The notes beneath the pieces are model-generated. The model searched no databases. It saw only the letters and a list, made by a program, of their open reading frames with translations, and was not told the origin of the DNA. From Ectobacillus sp048976805 (GTDB taxonomy: Bacteria; Bacillota; Bacilli; Bacillales; Bacillaceae_G), in contig JBHGUR010000028.1 in NCBI GenBank assembly GCA_048976805.1, forward strand, positions 1 to 24,051: 24,051 nt of DNA. The letters are read 5' to 3'. Positions 1 through 5,873 of this stretch are shown here, one piece after another (position 1 is the first letter of the stretch; the number at the start of each line of letters is the position of its first letter). The translations under genes were made by a program, and so were the position numbers.

Positions 1-138
1 CTACTGGAGTCGCCAAGGGCTGAGAAGTCTGTATCAAAGATATAACGAATTGCGTCATACTTAGTTGAACCGCCGTATACCGAACGGTACGTACGGTGGT
101 GTGAGAGGTCGAGGGTTAGTCACCCTCTCCTACTCGAT
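1..138 (+). mobile_element. Group II intron, 3' end (domains V and VI)
   Basis: The segment carries the two 3' domains of a bacterial group II self-splicing intron. Domain V is visible as a long stem (69-77 with 92-100), a bulge, and an upper stem 79-81/86-88 closed by a GAAC loop. Domain VI follows at about 102-135 as a GC-rich hairpin, and the sequence ends in the typical CTACTCGAT tail at 138. The reverse transcriptase/maturase ORF and the 5' end lie outside the window. Intron class is not assigned. The 3' exon begins 3 bases before the stop of the opposite-strand arsR-family gene. Identification rests on the D-V/D-VI structure and a remembered 3' end sequence; the exact splice point is inferred. 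Confidence 0.82.
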
Positions 139-141
139 TCA

Positions 142-417
142 TTATGCAAGCATAGAAAGAATTGATTTTGCGCGGTTATCTACAACTTCGTAGTAAATTT
201 CTAATCCTTTGCGTTTTCCAGAAATAATTTTAGCTGACTTTAGTTTTGCTAAATGCTGGCTAATTGTGCTTTGCGGCATTTCAAATTCTTCATACATAGC
301 TGTGACGTTAACAGGTCCCTTTGCAATCATTGTTTCCACAAGCCCCAATCGGACGGGATGGGCCAACACTTTTAATACTTCTACGCTATCTTCATATTTT
401 TCTACTTTTTCTACCAT
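142..417 (-). CDS. ArsR-family winged-helix transcriptional repressor
   Basis: This is a 91-residue SmtB/ArsR-type regulator, the family's usual size for a single winged-helix domain that dimerises on operator DNA and is released by a metal or other stress signal. The features visible are the opening LKVLAHPVRLGLVE helix, a recognition helix around MPQSTISQHLAKL, and a beta-wing ending in GLEIYYEVVD. There is no cysteine in the protein, so a classical cysteine metal site is absent and the effector cannot be named. A TTG start 33 bases upstream is possible, but the ATG at 417 is preceded by AAAGGAGAGAG at good spacing and gives the normal N-terminus, so it was chosen. The intron end abuts its 3' side, so its natural terminator has probably been displaced. 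Confidence 0.85.
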   Translation of the reverse strand: MVEKVEKYEDSVEVLKVLAHPVRLGLVETMIAKGPVNVTAMYEEFEMPQSTISQHLAKLKSAKIISGKRKGLEIYYEVVDNRAKSILSMLA

Positions 418-712
418 GTTTTCTCTCTCCTTTTGTTTCTCCTCGTTCAATATGTTTCATAATAAATATAAGTTGTTGTTTAGTTATAGTCGGTGTTTTT
501 TATAGTGTACTGCCTGTCTATTATAATATTTCGTAAGAGCATTTTATTTTGTGTCCGTCATTCTAAAAAAATAGTAGAATTGTTGAATAGATACAAGCCG
601 CTCTATATATTCAATTGTTATTTGGGTATAGATTTTACTGTAATAATTCGCGCATCTAAAAAAGAAGATGTAAGTCATGATTTCAATTTGTGCTTATATA
701 CAAGATATAGTA
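418..712. other. AT-rich intergenic region, no gene seen
   Basis: This is the upstream region of the arsR-family gene. It is AT-rich and holds only ORFs without ribosome-binding sites. No convincing operator palindrome or RNA structure was found. The dispersed repeat begins at 713. Confidence 0.6.
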
Positions 713-910
713 ACTATATAAATACAAGTTAAAAAAGAACATAAAACCTTTCTTTTGAAAGGGGAGAGAGCATTCGGCTATGCATAGAAGCGCTCAAAAC
801 CTATTCCTGCCCCATACGACGGAAAACCAGAGAGAGGAAGCAAGTACAAGGTGTTATTTGTTCTACTTAGCCGCGATGTATATGTCCAAATCATAAATTG
901 GATATATATA
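713..910. repeat. Dispersed 198-bp noncoding repeat, copy 1
   Basis: This segment matches 11004-11202 over its whole length with about a dozen differences, roughly 94% identity by eye. Shared internal structure includes a small hairpin near the left end (CCTTTC-TTTT-GAAAGG here), a TATGCATA palindrome, and an 11-bp terminal hairpin (TATATGTCCAA with TTGGATATATA). The flanks are unrelated, so this is a mobile or dispersed unit and not a local duplication. The ORFs inside it lack ribosome sites. It is not a riboswitch class I recognise. It could be a MITE-like element or a repeated small RNA. Confidence 0.8.
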
Positions 911-942
911 ATTTGTAGCGTGAAAAATTTTATAAAAAAGTA

Positions 943-971
943 TTGCAAAGAAGCTTTGAAATATGTTAAAT
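943..971 (+). promoter_or_regulatory. Probable sigma-A promoter of the tRNA array
   Basis: TTGCAA at 943-948 is followed after exactly 17 bases by TTAAAT at 966-971. It is the best match upstream of the tRNAs, and the AT-rich stretch before the -35 is typical of stable-RNA promoters. Transcription would start near 978. Confidence 0.6.
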
Positions 972-989
972 TACTTTCTGTCAGCAACG

Positions 990-1055
990 AGCAAGACTTC
1001 AATGAATAAGCTGCGAGTTGTTGGGGCAAGGACACATTGCTTCATTGAATTTGCT
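990..1055 (+). other. Leader hairpin of the tRNA transcript
   Basis: TTCAATGAA (998-1006) and TTCATTGAA (1041-1049) form a perfect 9-bp inverted repeat. AGCAA (990-994) and TTGCT (1051-1055) extend it outward across a small internal loop. Such long-range stems are common in leaders of stable-RNA operons. The function here is inferred. Confidence 0.5.
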
Positions 1056-1108
1056 TCTGCTATTAAAGTGATTAATAGGAAGCGTATTTAGGTAATAACT
1101 ATAATTAT

Positions 1109-1183
1109 TCCGCAGTAGCTCAGTGGTAGAGCAATCGGCTGTTAACCGATCGGTCGTAGGTTCGAGTCCTACCTGCGGAGCCA
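1109..1183 (+). tRNA. tRNA-Asn (GTT)
   Basis: A full cloverleaf is visible with acceptor TCCGCAG/CTGCGGA and anticodon GTT at 1141-1143 in loop CTGTTAA. The 3' CCA is encoded at 1181-1183. It is the first gene of the array. Confidence 0.96.
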
Positions 1184-1187
1184 CGAT

Positions 1188-1278
1188 GGAGAGCTGTCCG
1201 AGAGGCCGAAGGAGCACGATTGGAAATCGTGTGTACGTCACAAGCGTACCGAGGGTTCGAATCCCTCGCTCTCCGCCA
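1188..1278 (+). tRNA. tRNA-Ser (GGA)
   Basis: This is a class II tRNA of 91 bases with a long variable arm. The acceptor is GGAGAGC/GCTCTCC, anticodon GGA is at 1222-1224, and CCA is encoded. It follows tRNA-Asn by 4 bases. Confidence 0.96.
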
Positions 1279-1283
1279 GAAAT

Positions 1284-1358
1284 GGCCCGTTGGTCAAGTG
1301 GTTAAGACACCGCCCTTTCACGGCGGTAACACGGGTTCGAATCCCGTACGGGTCACCA
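1284..1358 (+). tRNA. tRNA-Glu (TTC)
   Basis: The acceptor is GGCCCGT/ACGGGTC, the anticodon stem is CCGCC/GGCGG with anticodon TTC at 1317-1319, and CCA is encoded at 1356-1358. Confidence 0.96.
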
Positions 1359-1400
1359 ACTATAATGAGAGTTAGATGAATTGGCAATAGACACACATTG

Positions 1401-1442
1401 TATAATCTTTCAATATGCCGGCTTAGCTCAATTGGCAGAGCA
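1401..1442 (+). repeat. 42-bp duplication, left copy
   Basis: This is identical to 1555-1596. Each copy contains a 16-base leader (with TATAAT) and the first 26 bases of tRNA-Thr. The two copies are separated by 112 bp of other sequence. Confidence 0.95.
1417..1442 (+). pseudogene. Truncated tRNA-Thr (5' 26 bases only)
   Basis: The segment repeats exactly the acceptor 5' strand and D-arm of the intact tRNA-Thr at 1571-1646, then breaks off after GAGCA. No anticodon arm or T-arm follows, so it cannot be a functional tRNA. It looks like the relic of a recombination between tRNA clusters. Confidence 0.93.
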
Positions 1443-1554
1443 CGATCGAATTTGCTTCTTTGAGCAAGCAACAGCATACCAACCGAGCTGCTGCTTGAAT
1501 AAGCTTTCTGAGGTTGGGATGACGTTCCAAAATAATATAGTCTGACAAAGGTTT
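1443..1554 (+). other. Insert between the broken and intact tRNA-Thr
   Basis: This 112-bp spacer begins with material resembling the array's own leader: GAATTTGCTTCT occurs at 1448-1459 and at 1047-1058, and TGAATAAGCT also occurs in both. It carries a hairpin of CAAGCAACAGC with GCTGCTGCTTG (one mismatch). It may be a diverged second leader brought in by the rearrangement. No gene is seen. Confidence 0.5.
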
Positions 1555-1596
1555 TATAATCTTTCAATATGCCGGCTTAGCTCAATTGGCAGAGCA
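1555..1596 (+). repeat. 42-bp duplication, right copy
   Basis: This is the second exact copy of 1401-1442. Here it continues into a complete tRNA-Thr. Confidence 0.95.
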
Positions 1597-1646
1597 ACTG
1601 ACTTGTAATCAGTAGGTTGGGGGTTCAAGTCCTCTAGCCGGCACCA
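1571..1646 (+). tRNA. tRNA-Thr (TGT)
   Basis: The gene is intact, with acceptor GCCGGCT/AGCCGGC, anticodon TGT at 1604-1606, and an encoded CCA at 1644-1646. Its first 26 bases are duplicated upstream. Confidence 0.96.
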
Positions 1647-1651
1647 TATAA

Positions 1652-1726
1652 GCGGAAGTAGTTCAGTGGTAGAATACAACCTTGCCAAGGTTGGGGTCGC
1701 GGGTTCGAATCCCGTCTTCCGCTCCA
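1652..1726 (+). tRNA. tRNA-Gly (GCC)
   Basis: The acceptor is GCGGAAG/CTTCCGC, anticodon GCC is at 1684-1686 in loop TTGCCAA, and CCA is encoded. It is the last gene of the array with an encoded CCA. Confidence 0.96.
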
Positions 1727-1729
1727 CAT

Positions 1730-1815
1730 GCCGGGGTGGCGGAACTGGCAGACGCACAGGACTTAAAATCCTGCGGTAGGTGACTACCGTACCGGTTCGA
1801 TTCCGGTCCTCGGCA
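1730..1815 (+). tRNA. tRNA-Leu (TAA)
   Basis: This is a class II tRNA with a long variable arm. The acceptor is GCCGGGG/CCTCGGC with one G-T pair, and anticodon TAA is at 1764-1766. The sequence after the discriminator A is TAT, so CCA is not encoded. Confidence 0.95.
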
Positions 1816-1818
1816 TAT

Positions 1819-1892
1819 GCGCCCGTAGCTCAATTGGATAGAGCGTTTGACTACGGATCAAAAGGTTAGGGGTTCGAGTCCTCTCGGGCGCG
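1819..1892 (+). tRNA. tRNA-Arg (ACG)
   Basis: The acceptor is GCGCCCG/CGGGCGC, anticodon ACG is at 1853-1855, and the discriminator is G1892. No CCA is encoded. Confidence 0.95.
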
Positions 1893-1913
1893 TTTATATT
1901 CACTTCTGATTTT

Positions 1914-1986
1914 GGGGCCTTAGCTCAGCTGGGAGAGCGCCTGCTTTGCACGCAGGAGGTCAGCGGTTCGATCCCGCTAGGCTCCA
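1914..1986 (+). tRNA. tRNA-Ala (TGC)
   Basis: The acceptor is GGGGCCT/AGGCTCC with one G-T pair, and anticodon TGC is at 1947-1949. The apparent CCA at the end is acceptor CC plus the discriminator A, so the true CCA tail is not encoded. Confidence 0.95.
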
Positions 1987-1997
1987 CTTTATATGAT

Positions 1998-2071
1998 GGC
2001 GGTGTAGCTCAGCTGGCTAGAGCGTACGGTTCATACCCGTGAGGTCGGGGGTTCGATTCCCTCCGCCGCTA
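1998..2071 (+). tRNA. tRNA-Met (CAT), elongator type
   Basis: The acceptor is GGCGGTG/CGCCGCT, and anticodon CAT is at 2032-2034. The first pair is G-T and the sequence closely resembles the Bacillus elongator tRNA-Met rather than the initiator or the lysidine tRNA-Ile. No CCA is encoded. Confidence 0.92.
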
Positions 2072-2108
2072 TTTTTTATATAGTTTCATTTTGGTTTTAT
2101 TATATCAA

Positions 2109-2182
<74 letters not shown>

Positions 2183-2186
2183 TATT

Positions 2187-2220
2187 AAAAAGGGGTGGTA
2201 TTTTTATACTGCACCTTTTT
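2187..2220 (+). terminator. Terminator of the tRNA array
   Basis: A 15-position stem (AAAAAGGGGTGGTAT with ATACTGCACCTTTTT, one mismatch and two G-T pairs) closes on a TTTT loop and ends in a T run. Confidence 0.85.
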
Positions 2221-2449
2221 GTTGTTTTGAACTACACATCACTTAGGATAACGCCTGTTGGCATTCATCTCCCACTTACTCATTTGGCTACACTTTTCTC
2301 ATTCCTTGAAGTGGGAGTCTTCTGTCGGAAAATGATAAATTTATAGCAATGAGGAATAGGAGCTTGTTTTTCCTGCTCAATTTATTTCGATTGCGGAAAA
2401 GACGGGCTTATGATGGAAGCGTAGGAGCTCGTAATGCGAAAAATATGTC
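2221..2449. other. Noncoding region with a 9-bp hairpin
   Basis: The main structure is CTCCCACTT (2269-2277) paired perfectly with AAGTGGGAG (2309-2317) across 31 bases. It somewhat resembles hairpins near the right ends of IS200/IS605-type elements, but no transposase or second end is present. A 37-codon ORF (2349-2462) has no ribosome site and runs into the next terminator, so it is not called. Confidence 0.5.
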
Positions 2450-2475
2450 AAGGCGGCGATAAGCCGCCTTTTTTA
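2450..2475 (+). terminator. Intrinsic terminator without an obvious gene
   Basis: AAGGCGGC and GCCGCCTT form an 8-bp stem around GATAA followed by TTTTT. No gene ends here, so an unrecognised small transcript may lie in the preceding 230 bp. Confidence 0.8.
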
Positions 2476-2562
2476 TTTGTAAAAAAAGCTGTGGTACAAT
2501 ATGAATCATGACCGATAGGGCGTTTAATCTAAATGTATATAGCTGATAGAGGAGGAAACAAA

Positions 2563-2949
2563 GTGATTCACGAAGCGTTAGTATCTTTTTTTAAAGAGGA
2601 CCCAAAGCAAGATGCGAGAAATTATTCCAGGTATATTTTAGTAGAGGAAGAAGGGGAATATTTCGTATGCGCATCGGCGTGCGACTTAGAAGACCCGGGA
2701 AAAAGCTCAATTTCCATTAGTTATAATGAAGATAATGAAATGCGGCTTGTATGGCATAAAGATCATCAGCCTGTTGTGACGGTACAATCGATTGGCATTA
2801 GCAAGGTTGTTGCCGTAAAGGAAGGGGAGGAAGAAAGTCTGCAGTTTGTGCTTGAACGTATGCCGAGCCGAATGATCAAAGTCCAATTGAAGCCGTTTTT
2901 TGCCATTGATATGAGCATGTATTGGGAAGTGTGTGAAGAATGCGATTAA
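2563..2949 (+). CDS. Hypothetical acidic 128-residue protein
   Basis: I do not recognise this protein. It is acidic, has no signal peptide or membrane segment, and has two cysteine pairs, CASAC near residue 41 and CEEC near the end, which could bind a metal. An ATG 30 bases upstream is in frame, but the GTG at 2563 is preceded by AGAGGAGG at ideal spacing and was chosen as the start. A possible -10 (TACAAT, 2495-2500) lies upstream, but the -35 is weak. The gene stands alone between a terminator and the convergent ykvI-like gene, whose stop is only 11 bases away. Function cannot be inferred. Confidence 0.75.
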   Translation: MIHEALVSFFKEDPKQDARNYSRYILVEEEGEYFVCASACDLEDPGKSSISISYNEDNEMRLVWHKDHQPVVTVQSIGISKVVAVKEGEEESLQFVLERMPSRMIKVQLKPFFAIDMSMYWEVCEECD

Positions 2950-2979
2950 AAAAGCATCCATTACGGATGCTTTCGTTTT
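2948..2979. terminator. Shared convergent terminator
   Basis: GCATCC and GGATGC pair around a 5-base loop, flanked by A and T runs. Read leftward it ends in TTTTTTA, so it mainly serves the ykvI-like gene. It overlaps the 3' ends of both convergent genes. Confidence 0.85.
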
Positions 2980-3998
2980 AAAGCAATGAGCGGAAGGAAT
3001 ACAATGCTGACCCAACCAATGAGTGGATAAAGTACGTGAAGTAAATCTCCGTAGCCTACGTAACTGATGCAATATGCAATAAGCAGGATGCCGTAAATAA
3101 AGGCATTGTTCTTTATGCCTGTCATGGATTGCAGCTGTTTGTTCATGCCATATAGGTTTCCGATTAGTGTTGTAAACACTTCCCCGAAAATAATAAGTAC
3201 GAAGAAAAAATGAAACGTAGCATTATACCGTCTCACAACCTCTGCCATTGGAATATTGAATTGTTGGAATTGATCTACTGTTAAAATGGCAAGCTGGCTG
3301 CACAATAAAATTACAAATAATCCGGCTCCTCCTAAAATACCTCCCCATTTGATTACCTTTTCATCCTTTACTTCATGTGCGAGCGGAACAAGTACGCTTT
3401 GGGCCAGCGCAAGGTTCATAGCCACATATGTAATCGGGCTCGAGATCCATTTCCAATCCCAGCTTTGGGAAGGAATTGAACTTAAAATGGTCGGCCACGT
3501 TTTAAATAAAGTTGTACTGTACAATGCAACGATAAAGACCATCATGATTGGAACAACGAGGGAATTGACTTCAAACACACCTTGCAAACCGCGCGTTAAA
3601 ATGAGGATACAAGCAAAGATAGTTAATAAAATTCCAAATTGCCTTGGCAAGCGCAGTTGCTCTTCAAATACCGCCCCTGCTCCTGAGAGCATAACGCTCG
3701 TAACTCCAAGCAACACAAGAAGCAGTATTATATTTACAACATTTCCGAAAATATCGCCGAACAAATACGTATTAAACTCTTGTGCCGAATATGCTTTAAT
3801 GCGTGCGGCAAGCAGCATCATTTTCGTGCCAATCCAAATAAACAATATGCCGCTTGCGATGATGCCAATTGTTCCATATGTTCCATTAATCGTAAAAAAC
3901 TCGACAATTTCCCGCCCTGTTGCGAACCCCGCACCAACGACTGTTCCGATATAAGTAGCGGCCACTTTTTTTGCAATTTTCCACTGCTGTTCGTTCAT
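2961..3998 (-). CDS. ykvI: YkvI-family membrane protein (putative transporter)
   Basis: This is a 345-residue polytopic membrane protein with about ten hydrophobic segments. The first segment has the GTVVGAGFATGREIVEFF pattern shared by YkvI-type proteins and related to the unwound first helix of amino acid/sodium symporters with the LeuT fold. Length fits the family. The substrate is not known. The start ATG at 3998 is preceded by AAAGGGGG at 6 bases. The gene is monocistronic, ending in a terminator that overlaps its last codons. The neighbouring fru operon is divergent and its regulatory region lies between them. The family assignment is from remembered similarity and is fairly secure; transport is inferred. 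Confidence 0.8.
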   Translation of the reverse strand: MNEQQWKIAKKVAATYIGTVVGAGFATGREIVEFFTINGTYGTIGIIASGILFIWIGTKMMLLAARIKAYSAQEFNTYLFGDIFGNVVNIILLLVLLGVTSVMLSGAGAVFEEQLRLPRQFGILLTIFACILILTRGLQGVFEVNSLVVPIMMVFIVALYSTTLFKTWPTILSSIPSQSWDWKWISSPITYVAMNLALAQSVLVPLAHEVKDEKVIKWGGILGGAGLFVILLCSQLAILTVDQFQQFNIPMAEVVRRYNATFHFFFVLIIFGEVFTTLIGNLYGMNKQLQSMTGIKNNAFIYGILLIAYCISYVGYGDLLHVLYPLIGWVSIVFLPLIALKRKHP

Positions 3999-4089
3999 TG
4001 TATCCCCCTTTCATTGCGGGCTTGTTATATACATATGAACAAGCATAAACAAATAGACATAAGGAAAAGCGGGGACATTATGAAAAGGT

Positions 4090-4146
4090 TTGAACAAATA
4101 TTGAACGATTTTGGGTGTTATTGAATATTTTTGATTGATTTTGATT
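4090..4146 (+). promoter_or_regulatory. Helically phased TTG repeats, candidate FruR operator
   Basis: TTG begins at 4101, 4111, 4121, 4131 and 4141, exactly 10 bases apart, with a further TTGAAC at 4090. The blocks read TTGAAC, TTGGGT, TTGAAT, TTGATT and TTGATT. The array ends at the -35 of the fru promoter. Direct repeats one helical turn apart suit a DeoR-family repressor such as the adjacent FruR binding one face of the DNA. The pattern is seen directly; the function is inferred. Confidence 0.55.
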
Positions 4147-4173
4147 GAAAAATGAAAGGGTTTTCGGTATGAT
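4145..4173 (+). promoter_or_regulatory. Sigma-A promoter of fruRKA
   Basis: TTGAAA (4145-4150), 17 bases, then TATGAT (4168-4173). It lies 24 bases upstream of the fruR start. Confidence 0.75.
4153..4166 (+). promoter_or_regulatory. Possible CcpA cre site in the fru promoter
   Basis: TGAAAGGGTTTTCG fits the 14-base cre consensus with two mismatches and sits between -35 and -10, where CcpA would repress. Fructose operons are commonly under catabolite control, but the match is imperfect. Confidence 0.35.
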
Positions 4174-4196
4174 AAATACAAAGAGGAGGTGGCGAA

Positions 4197-4949
4197 TTGT
4201 TAACACCTGAACGACATCGCATTATATTGGATTTGGTGAAGGAAAAGGGCGTAGTGAAGCTGCAGGAGCTTGTTGATGCAACAGGAACCTCCGAGTCGAC
4301 TATTAGAAGGGATTTAGTACAATTAGAGGAACAAAATCGTATTAAGCGTGTTCACGGGGGAGCCTCTTCATTGCAAGCAAGGGGAAGAGAATTGACTATG
4401 AATGAAAAATCATCCAAAAACATTCATGAAAAAAAGCTCATTGCCCAATATGCCTCTTCTCTTGCGGAAGAAGGAAACTGTATTTATTTGGATGCAGGGA
4501 GTACTACGTATGAAATGATTCCGTACTTACAAGGCAAGAATGTTACGGTTGTAACCAACGGGCTCATGCATATTGAAGCATTATTTCAGGCCGATATTCG
4601 AGCTTACTTGCTTGGCGGCATGATGAAAAATAGTACAAAAGCATTAATTGGAAGCGCTGCCTTAGAGGGATTGCTCCATTATCGTTTTGATCTTTGTTTT
4701 CTTGGTATAAATGGTATACATCTTGTACATGGCTATACAACACCTGATCCCGAGGAAGCGCTTTTAAAGAAAACAGCAATGAATTTAGCAAATAAAAGTT
4801 ACGTACTTGCTGATAGCAGCAAATTTGCAGAAGTATCGTTCGCAAAGGTCGAAAGTCTGGAGGCGGCAACTATCATTACAACGAACTTAAAGGAGCAGGA
4901 AAGCGCCCCTTATAAGCAAAAAACAACAGTAAAGGTCGTGACAGCATGA
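4197..4949 (+). CDS. fruR: FruR, DeoR-family repressor of the fructose operon
   Basis: This is a 250-residue DeoR-type regulator. An N-terminal winged helix-turn-helix lies at about 20-56 (KLQELVDATG through STIRRDLVQLEE, ending in RVHGGA). The C-terminal sugar-phosphate sensing domain follows, with the family marks DAGSTTYEM, VTNGL, LLGG and the conserved ADSSKF. The start is TTG with GAGGAGGT 6 bases upstream. It is the first gene of fruR-fruK-fruA and its stop overlaps the fruK start by 4 bases. By family and context it represses the operon and is likely relieved by fructose 1-phosphate, acting on the phased repeats just upstream. Confidence 0.92.
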   Translation: MLTPERHRIILDLVKEKGVVKLQELVDATGTSESTIRRDLVQLEEQNRIKRVHGGASSLQARGRELTMNEKSSKNIHEKKLIAQYASSLAEEGNCIYLDAGSTTYEMIPYLQGKNVTVVTNGLMHIEALFQADIRAYLLGGMMKNSTKALIGSAALEGLLHYRFDLCFLGINGIHLVHGYTTPDPEEALLKKTAMNLANKSYVLADSSKFAEVSFAKVESLEAATIITTNLKEQESAPYKQKTTVKVVTA

Positions 4950-5857
4950 TATATACCGTAACATTGAATCCTTCCATCGATTATATCGTACAAGTAAATG
5001 ATTTTAAGCTTGGCGTGTTAAATCGCATTGAGAAAGAAGCGAAGTTTCCGGGCGGAAAAGGCATTAATGTATCGCGCATTTTGCAGCGCATCGGGACAGA
5101 AACGAGAGCGCTTGGATTTATTGGGGGATTTACAGGTGAATTTATTAAAAATGCACTAGAAAACGAAAACATACAGACGGATTTTATTCAAGTAAATAGT
5201 GATTCCCGGATTAATATTAAGCTGAAAACGAAGGAAGAGACAGAAATTAACGGGCAGGGCCCAGTTATTTCACAAGAGCAGCTAGATCAGTTGATTGAAA
5301 AGGTGCGCTCTATCCCAACGGGCAGTGTGCTCGTTTTAGCAGGAAGTATTCCGGCTTCTTTGCCATCTTCACTTTATGAACAATTGACAAAAGAGTGTGG
5401 TGAACGCGGCGTGAAGGTTGCTGTAGATGCAAGTGGAAATGCGCTGCTTCATGTGACTCGTTATCGCCCGTTTTTTATTAAACCAAATCATCATGAATTG
5501 GGAGAACTGTTTGATACAACTATTGATAGCGTGCAGGATGCAGCTTTGTATGGAAGAAAGCTAGCTGACATGGGGGCTGAAAATGTCGTTGTTTCTATGG
5601 CAGGGGATGGAGCATTGTTAATTACAAAAGAAAAAGTATATTTTGCAAATGTGCCAAAAGGAAAAGTTATTAATTCTGTTGGGGCGGGTGATTCGCTTGT
5701 TGCTGGATTTGTTGGAATGTACACGAAAACGGCCGATCTTCTTGAGGCATTCCGCTTTGCGGTAGCAACTGGAAGTGCAACAGCATTTTCTGCAGATTTA
5801 GCAACAAAAGAAAAGATAGAAGAACTATTGCCGCAAGTGGAAGTTAAGTCTCTGTAG
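4946..5857 (+). CDS. fruK: 1-Phosphofructokinase
   Basis: FruK phosphorylates fructose 1-phosphate, the product of the PTS transporter encoded next, to fructose 1,6-bisphosphate with ATP in the cytoplasm. The 303-residue protein is a PfkB-family sugar kinase of normal length. The first signature GGKGINVSRIL is at 36-46 and the second, NSVGAGDSLVAGF, ends the protein core, with the catalytic base D249. The start ATG overlaps the fruR stop (ATGA), indicating translational coupling. fruA follows after 16 bases. Confidence 0.96.
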   Translation: MIYTVTLNPSIDYIVQVNDFKLGVLNRIEKEAKFPGGKGINVSRILQRIGTETRALGFIGGFTGEFIKNALENENIQTDFIQVNSDSRINIKLKTKEETEINGQGPVISQEQLDQLIEKVRSIPTGSVLVLAGSIPASLPSSLYEQLTKECGERGVKVAVDASGNALLHVTRYRPFFIKPNHHELGELFDTTIDSVQDAALYGRKLADMGAENVVVSMAGDGALLITKEKVYFANVPKGKVINSVGAGDSLVAGFVGMYTKTADLLEAFRFAVATGSATAFSADLATKEKIEELLPQVEVKSL

Positions 5858-5873
5858 GAAAGAGGGATAGAAG

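Noticed and set aside
493..732. 79-codon ORF upstream of the first repeat
   Set aside because: There is no ribosome site, the composition is that of AT-rich noncoding DNA, and it ends inside the repeat.
713..910. Known riboswitch (Mn, glycine, c-di-GMP classes considered) in the dispersed repeat
   Set aside because: The conserved core sequences of those classes are absent.
778..1035. 85-codon minus-strand ORF across repeat copy 1
   Set aside because: It has no ribosome site, spans the repeat boundary, and the frame is not supported by the second copy beyond the shared part.
999..1757. Minus-strand and plus-strand ORFs across the tRNA array
   Set aside because: They are translations of tRNA genes (phrases such as ALPIELSRH are typical of that artefact) and have no ribosome sites.
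2349..2462. 37-codon basic ORF before the 2450 terminator
   Set aside because: No Shine-Dalgarno sequence, and its stop lies in the loop of a terminator.
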